From assembly GCA_021464525.1 (NCBI GenBank), contig JADRCO010000469.1, positions 1-33,127 on the forward strand: DNA of 33,127 nt, given 5' to 3'. Positions 32,161 through 33,127 of the stretch are shown one piece after another (position 1 is the stretch's first letter; each line of letters begins with the position of its first letter). Position numbers and translations under genes: made by a program. The notes under the pieces are model-generated. The model did no database searches and was not told the DNA's origin. It was given only the letters and a program-made list of their open reading frames with translations. Origin of the DNA: Rhizophagus sp. LPA8_4_AMF (taxonomy: Eukaryota; Glomeromycota; Glomeromycetes; Glomerales; Glomeraceae).

Positions 32161-32905
32161 AAGCCCAGCTTACTGTATATTACAGAGTATCATCCCTATA
32201 CAACTATCAAATCCGTTTGCCTGCAACTTTATTCATGATTAATAGAAACTGACTCGGTCAATTACCATAGAATTTTGTATATACAGATGAATTTACGTGT
32301 TGCTTTTATAGTATTTAATGCATTTTTAATTACCTGCCCTCTTTTTATGTATGTCTCTTCTTGTTCAAAAGTAAACTTTTTTATTTATTTCATTTTAAGG
32401 TATCAAAAATTTTGGACCTAAATCAGCAACTTCAATGTACCAAGATTACTAATTAAATACTGTATTTACATTGTTTATTACCGTATAGGTTATTTGCAAA
32501 ATTAATATATATATTATAACTATTAGGTGCATTGTTTCAAACAATGATCAATATAATAATTCTTTAAGTTGAGTAATATCTAACATTCAAGTTCAATTGT
32601 TTAAAAAAATAAGTTTAGAATAAGTAATGTCCACGAGTCTACGAGTCCACGAGTGATCACTAGAAATAATCGCAATAATGCTACGATAAACGTCAATTTA
32701 CAAGTTTGTCATAAATTATTTACTAATTAAACTAAAAAGTATAATAAATTAGTCAAAAAATATTTTTGCAAGTGAATACATGTTTCTTGAAAAATAACCA
32801 CAATTTAAAAAATTCCGCAGCAATGAAATTTTCCACCAAAAAAAATATTTTTCTGCTTTATATAACTTAATTATTCCATTATTCACCCCATCCGCCCGAT
32901 CAACA
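32161..32905. other. Intergenic stretch with a small CGAGT repeat
   Basis: Nothing gene-like was seen. At 32631-32655 CCACGAGTCTACGAGTCCACGAGT-type units repeat three times with a spacing of about 9-10 bases. Confidence 0.5.
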
Positions 32906-32954
32906 AAGGATCTAACCTTGTATTTCAGGTCTCAACTCTATAGGTTAGATCCTT
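32906..32954. repeat. Inverted repeat with 12-base arms
   Basis: AAGGATCTAACC (32906-32917) and GGTTAGATCCTT (32943-32954) are perfect complements around a 25-base loop. It directly abuts the next palindrome. Confidence 0.85.
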
Positions 32955-32970
32955 CCATGGTTAACCATGG
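32955..32970. repeat. 16-base perfect palindrome
   Basis: CCATGGTTAACCATGG is fully self-complementary and immediately follows the 12-base-arm inverted repeat. A further palindrome GTCACGTGAC lies at 32996-33005. Confidence 0.85.
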
Positions 32971-33010
32971 TTCAGACCCAATGTCCGCATTATTAGTCAC
33001 GTGACTTTTC

Positions 33011-33127
33011 AGACAATTTTGTCTGCATTTTACTTGATATTGTCCAATTGAAATATGGACAATTTTGTCCGCATTTTGCTTATTTGGACAAAGGCTGTCC
33101 AAATTGAAATGTGGACAAAATTGTCCG
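33011..33127. repeat. Array of GGACAA-type palindromes, possible transposon terminus
   Basis: AGACAATTTTGTCT (33011), GGACAATTTTGTCC (33057), TTTGGACA..TGTCCAAA (33083-33103) and GGACAAAATTGTCC (33113) lie in units of about 46-56 bases, joined by TGTCCAA(A)TTGAAAT and GCATTTT. Repeated palindromic subterminal sites are typical of DNA-transposon ends. The array runs off the window, so the element cannot be named. Confidence 0.75.

Overview
The window looks like nuclear DNA of an arbuscular mycorrhizal fungus, most likely Rhizophagus irregularis or a close relative (Glomeromycotina). This rests on recognising protein families, not on a search. Base composition is very AT-rich by eye, genes are sparse, there are short phase-0 introns with GT..AG ends, and the recognisable proteins belong to lineage-expanded Rhizophagus families: a large intronless protein with a MACPF-like motif, and TKL-type kinases with a zinc-ribbon, an EWIPYxxF linker and a kinase domain. 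No rRNA, tRNA or CRISPR array was recognised.

Layout. 1-930: short CGTATCT repeats, then copy A (minus strand) of a three-copy dispersed repeat. 1326-3281 (-): first intact MACPF-like gene, with a conserved upstream block at 3862-4045. 4199-5489: tandem repeats, a pogo-like and a hAT-like miniature element. 5490-13809: gene-poor DNA with repeat copy B (9415-10565). 13810-14731 (-): badly decayed TKL kinase. 14870-15115: GC-rich palindromic island. 16055-18525 (+): the same conserved block and the second MACPF-like gene, an inverted paralogue of the first. 18526-26268: gene desert with small repeats. 26269-30217 (+): a kinase locus of five tandem zinc-ribbon/N-lobe modules followed by a single C-lobe, broken by nonsense codons and small indels. 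31460-32160: repeat copy C. 32906-33127: dense palindromic repeats that may be the edge of a DNA transposon.

How the parts relate. Only two genes look functional, the head-to-head MACPF-like paralogues; both reading frames are intact while both kinase loci carry multiple lesions. The duplication carried promoter-proximal and more distal upstream DNA with the coding region. Divergence between the two proteins is concentrated in the first ~120 residues.

The most unusual object is the kinase array. Each module is one exon of symmetric phase (0-0) holding a zinc ribbon and a complete kinase N-lobe up to the hinge. Only the last module, next to the C-lobe, keeps a canonical glycine-rich loop. The ancestral protein may have been a string of pseudokinase N-lobes feeding one catalytic domain. 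The locus as read is a pseudogene unless the indels are assembly errors.
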